Shown: positions 47,944 to 49,629 of the stretch, one piece after another | How positions within the stretch are numbered: the first letter of the stretch is position 1 | Layout: each line of letters begins with the position of its first letter | Assembly: GCA_029781595.1 (NCBI GenBank) | Contig: JAKOWJ010000140.1 | Coordinates: forward strand, 1 to 49,629 | DNA: 49,629 nucleotides | Direction: 5' to 3' | Origin: Pseudomonadota bacterium | GTDB taxonomy: Bacteria; Pseudomonadota; Gammaproteobacteria; Burkholderiales; Usitatibacteraceae | Notes under the pieces: generated by a model | The model's database searches: none | Told to the model about the DNA's origin: nothing | What the model saw: only the letters and a program-made list of their open reading frames with translations | Made by a program: the position numbers and the translations under genes

Positions 47944-49080
47944 CTACTCGGCGACCTCGACGCCCACGACGCGGTTGCCGCCGCCCGCGCGCGCGCGCTC
48001 CAGCGCCTCGGACGCGGCGTGCAGCAGGGCCGCCGGGCCGTGCCGCTGCGCCCCGAAGTGGCACGAGGCGAGGCCGATGCTGGCGGTGAGCAGCTCCGCG
48101 TCGTCGGCGCCGCCGGCGGTGCCCGCCACCACGCGCAGCATGCGCTGCGCGGTGGAGATCCCTTCCTCGCGGTTGGTGTGGCAGACGATGGCGCGGAATC
48201 CGTCCGGCCCCACGCGGCCCAGGTAGTCGTAGGCGCGCAGCGTGCGCTTCAGGCGCCGGCCCACCTCGCGCAGCAGGTCGTCGCCGGCGGCGTGGCCCTT
48301 GAGCTCGTTGAAGCGGCGGAAGCCGTCCAGGTCCAGCTCGATGAGCGTGAGCGGCGAGCGCAGCCGCACCGCGCGCGTGCGCTCGCGGATGAGCAGGTCC
48401 GACAGGGCCCGCTCGTTCCACAGGCGCGTGAGCGAGTCGGTCTGCTGCTCGCGCCGCGTCACGGCGTATTCCTCGATGAGCGCGCGGTGCGACTCGCGCT
48501 CCACGCGCATGCGCAGCGCCTCCGACACCATCTCGGCGAAGGTGGCCAGGGCCGTGCGCTCGCGCGGGCTGAAGGCGCGCGGCTCGAAGCCGGCCAGCGC
48601 CAGCACGCCCACGCGCTCGCCGCCGGAAGCGGTGAGCGGGTGCCCGGCGTAGAAGACCACGTGCGGCTCGGCCGTCACCAGCGGGTTGCCGGCGAAGCGC
48701 TCGTCCTGGCGCGCGTCGGGCACCACCAGGGCCTCGCCGTCCAGGATGGCGTGCGAGCAGAAGCTCACCGACCGCCCGAACTGCTCCACGGCCAGGCCCT
48801 CGACGGCCTTCACCCAGGCGCGGTCCTCGTCCACCAGCGAGACGAAGCACACGGGCACGTCGAAGTGCGCGGCGGCCAGGCGCACGATGCGGTCGAAGAG
48901 CCCCTCGCGCGGCGTCTGCACCACGCGCATGCGGTCGAGCGCCGCCAGGCGCCCGGCCTCGTCCATGGGCATGGCCGCGGGCACGCCGCGCGCGATCTCG
49001 GCCTTGCGGCGCGCGGCGGGCGCGTGGGCCCTCGCGGGCGCACGGCCGGCGGCAGGCAGGAACGGCTCGGTCATGTCCAT
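47944..49080 (-). CDS. GAF-GGDEF protein with degenerate active site
   Basis: A 378-residue cytoplasmic protein. Residues about 60-190 form a GAF domain (FDVPVCFVSLVDEDRAWVKAVEGL, SFCSHAILDGEALVV). Residues about 215-370 form a diguanylate-cyclase-like domain (TDSLTRLWNERALSDLLIRE, LIELDLDGFRRFNELKGHAAGDDLL). The GGDEF motif reads GPDGF at 291-295, losing the second Gly and the catalytic Glu, so cyclase activity is unlikely. A RxxD-type inhibitory site is not clear. A binding or signalling role is inferred. ATG 49080 has AGGAGAG upstream. Confidence 0.86.
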   Translation of the reverse strand: MDMTEPFLPAAGRAPARAHAPAARRKAEIARGVPAAMPMDEAGRLAALDRMRVVQTPREGLFDRIVRLAAAHFDVPVCFVSLVDEDRAWVKAVEGLAVEQFGRSVSFCSHAILDGEALVVPDARQDERFAGNPLVTAEPHVVFYAGHPLTASGGERVGVLALAGFEPRAFSPRERTALATFAEMVSEALRMRVERESHRALIEEYAVTRREQQTDSLTRLWNERALSDLLIRERTRAVRLRSPLTLIELDLDGFRRFNELKGHAAGDDLLREVGRRLKRTLRAYDYLGRVGPDGFRAIVCHTNREEGISTAQRMLRVVAGTAGGADDAELLTASIGLASCHFGAQRHGPAALLHAASEALERARAGGGNRVVGVEVAE

Positions 49081-49169
49081 CGAGTGGACTCTCCTTGTAT
49101 GGGGCGGACGACGGTCCCCACGGCTTCATCGGCCGTTTCGCGCCCGGACTTGAGCGGGGCAGGGGGCCC

Positions 49170-49186
49170 GTAGGAAGAATTCCTAC
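49170..49186. promoter_or_regulatory. Inverted GTAGGA palindrome before the GAF-GGDEF gene
   Basis: GTAGGA and TCCTAC arms around AGAAT lie 90 bases upstream of the GAF-GGDEF ATG (and 83 bases before the exported-protein gene on the plus strand). The same arms occur at 35449-35464 with a 4-base centre. Confidence 0.5.
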
Positions 49187-49268
49187 ACGGGATCGAGGCG
49201 GGGGCCGCGTTCACTCCCGCCCGGGGGGGCCGATATGCGTTCGAACCGGTCCCCTTTCGCCCCGAGCC

Positions 49269-49629
49269 ATGCCCGTCCGCCGCCCCTTCCTCGCCGCCCT
49301 CGCCCTGCTGGCCGTCCTCGCCGCCTTCCCGGCCGCGCCGGCGCACGCCCGCACGCAGGCGAGCCGGTCCCTGGACTTCCGCATCGTCATCCCCGCGATC
49401 CTGCGCGTGGCGATCCTCGAGGCGCCGAAGCTGCTGCGCGTGCCGGCGGCCGAGGGCGCCGCGAGCGTCACGCCCGAGAGCGCCACCGTGGTGCGCCTGC
49501 AGAACAACTGCCGCGGCGGCGTGAGCCTCGCCGCGGAGCTGGTGGACGCCGAGGTCGAGCGCGTCCAGCTCGAGTTCGACGGCCGCACCCTCGAGGTGGG
49601 CGCGGGCGGCGCCACCACCGCCATCCCGT
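49269..49629 (+). CDS. Exported protein of unknown function, 5' part
   Basis: The first 120 residues of a gene that runs past the window end. A signal peptide is evident (residues 1-27, ending AHA). The mature part begins RTQASRSLDFRIVIPAILRVAILEAP, a beta-rich pattern like pilus-subunit or fibril-like proteins, with one cysteine at NNCRGG. No family can be named from this part. It is divergent from the GAF-GGDEF gene. Confidence 0.7.
   Translation, partial: MPVRRPFLAALALLAVLAAFPAAPAHARTQASRSLDFRIVIPAILRVAILEAPKLLRVPAAEGAASVTPESATVVRLQNNCRGGVSLAAELVDAEVERVQLEFDGRTLEVGAGGATTAIP

Noticed and set aside
47944-49080. Active diguanylate cyclase
   Set aside because: The GGDEF motif is GPDGF, without the catalytic glutamate.

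Overview
The window is very GC-rich (roughly 70%), densely coded bacterial chromosome. Gene content and order (recN end; darP/yjgA-mog beside pmbA; glyA-nrdR-ribD-ribE-ribB(A)-ribH-nusB-thiL-pgpA; divergent oxyR and peroxiredoxin-glutaredoxin; form II cox genes; multihaem cytochromes) point to a Betaproteobacterium of Burkholderiales, Rhodocyclales or Nitrosomonadales type. No insertion sequence, phage gene, integrase or CRISPR array was seen. No gene-free gap exceeds about 245 bases.

Layout. 1-5766: housekeeping and small metabolic genes (recN end, patatin lipase, thioesterase, cupin, carboxylesterase, mog, darP, pmbA). 5867-9502: a TRAP transporter whose binding protein faces its membrane genes convergently. 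9662-17653: one long plus-strand run for one-carbon metabolism, riboflavin, nusB, thiamine and phospholipid genes, with many 4-base ATGA overlaps. 17812-18615: an orphan ParA ATPase. 18621-24685: peroxide and oxidative-stress genes (Prx-Grx hybrid, lipoamide-dehydrogenase-like reductase, OxyR, rubrerythrin, Fe-S oxidoreductase, DUF3501). 24822-32235: a minus-strand molybdenum hydroxylase operon (coxS-coxL-coxM, MoxR and VWA maturation genes), ending in a secreted protein and an acyltransferase. 32446-39070: an unknown gene, an alcohol dehydrogenase and a regulatory block (Crp/Fnr regulator, lone receiver, NarL-type response regulator with PAS kinase, beta-CASP hydrolase). 39256-43644: a respiratory cytochrome block with about 21 haem-binding motifs. 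43791-45594: tRNA-Val, gltX, tRNA-Ala, tRNA-Glu. 45684 to the end: a secreted 18-residue repeat protein, a small secreted protein, an HD-GYP-like and a GAF-GGDEF-like protein that both lack key catalytic residues, and the start of another exported protein.

How parts may work together (inference). Three TTGA-N6-TCAA palindromes of the FNR/Anr type lie before the 11-haem cytochrome operon, before the oppositely oriented monohaem cytochrome and before the unknown 188-residue gene. A Crp/Fnr protein with an E-x-x-S-R recognition helix but no N-terminal cysteine cluster is encoded among them. A second motif, inverted GTAGGA arms, lies beside the NarL-type regulator and in front of the GAF-GGDEF gene. 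These suggest a local redox and two-component network around the cytochromes.

The least explained pieces are the 18-residue repeat protein, the cytochrome block with two Met-less monohaem cytochromes, the unknown gene behind an FNR-type box, and the paired degenerate c-di-GMP proteins. All functions come from reading the sequence; no database search was run.
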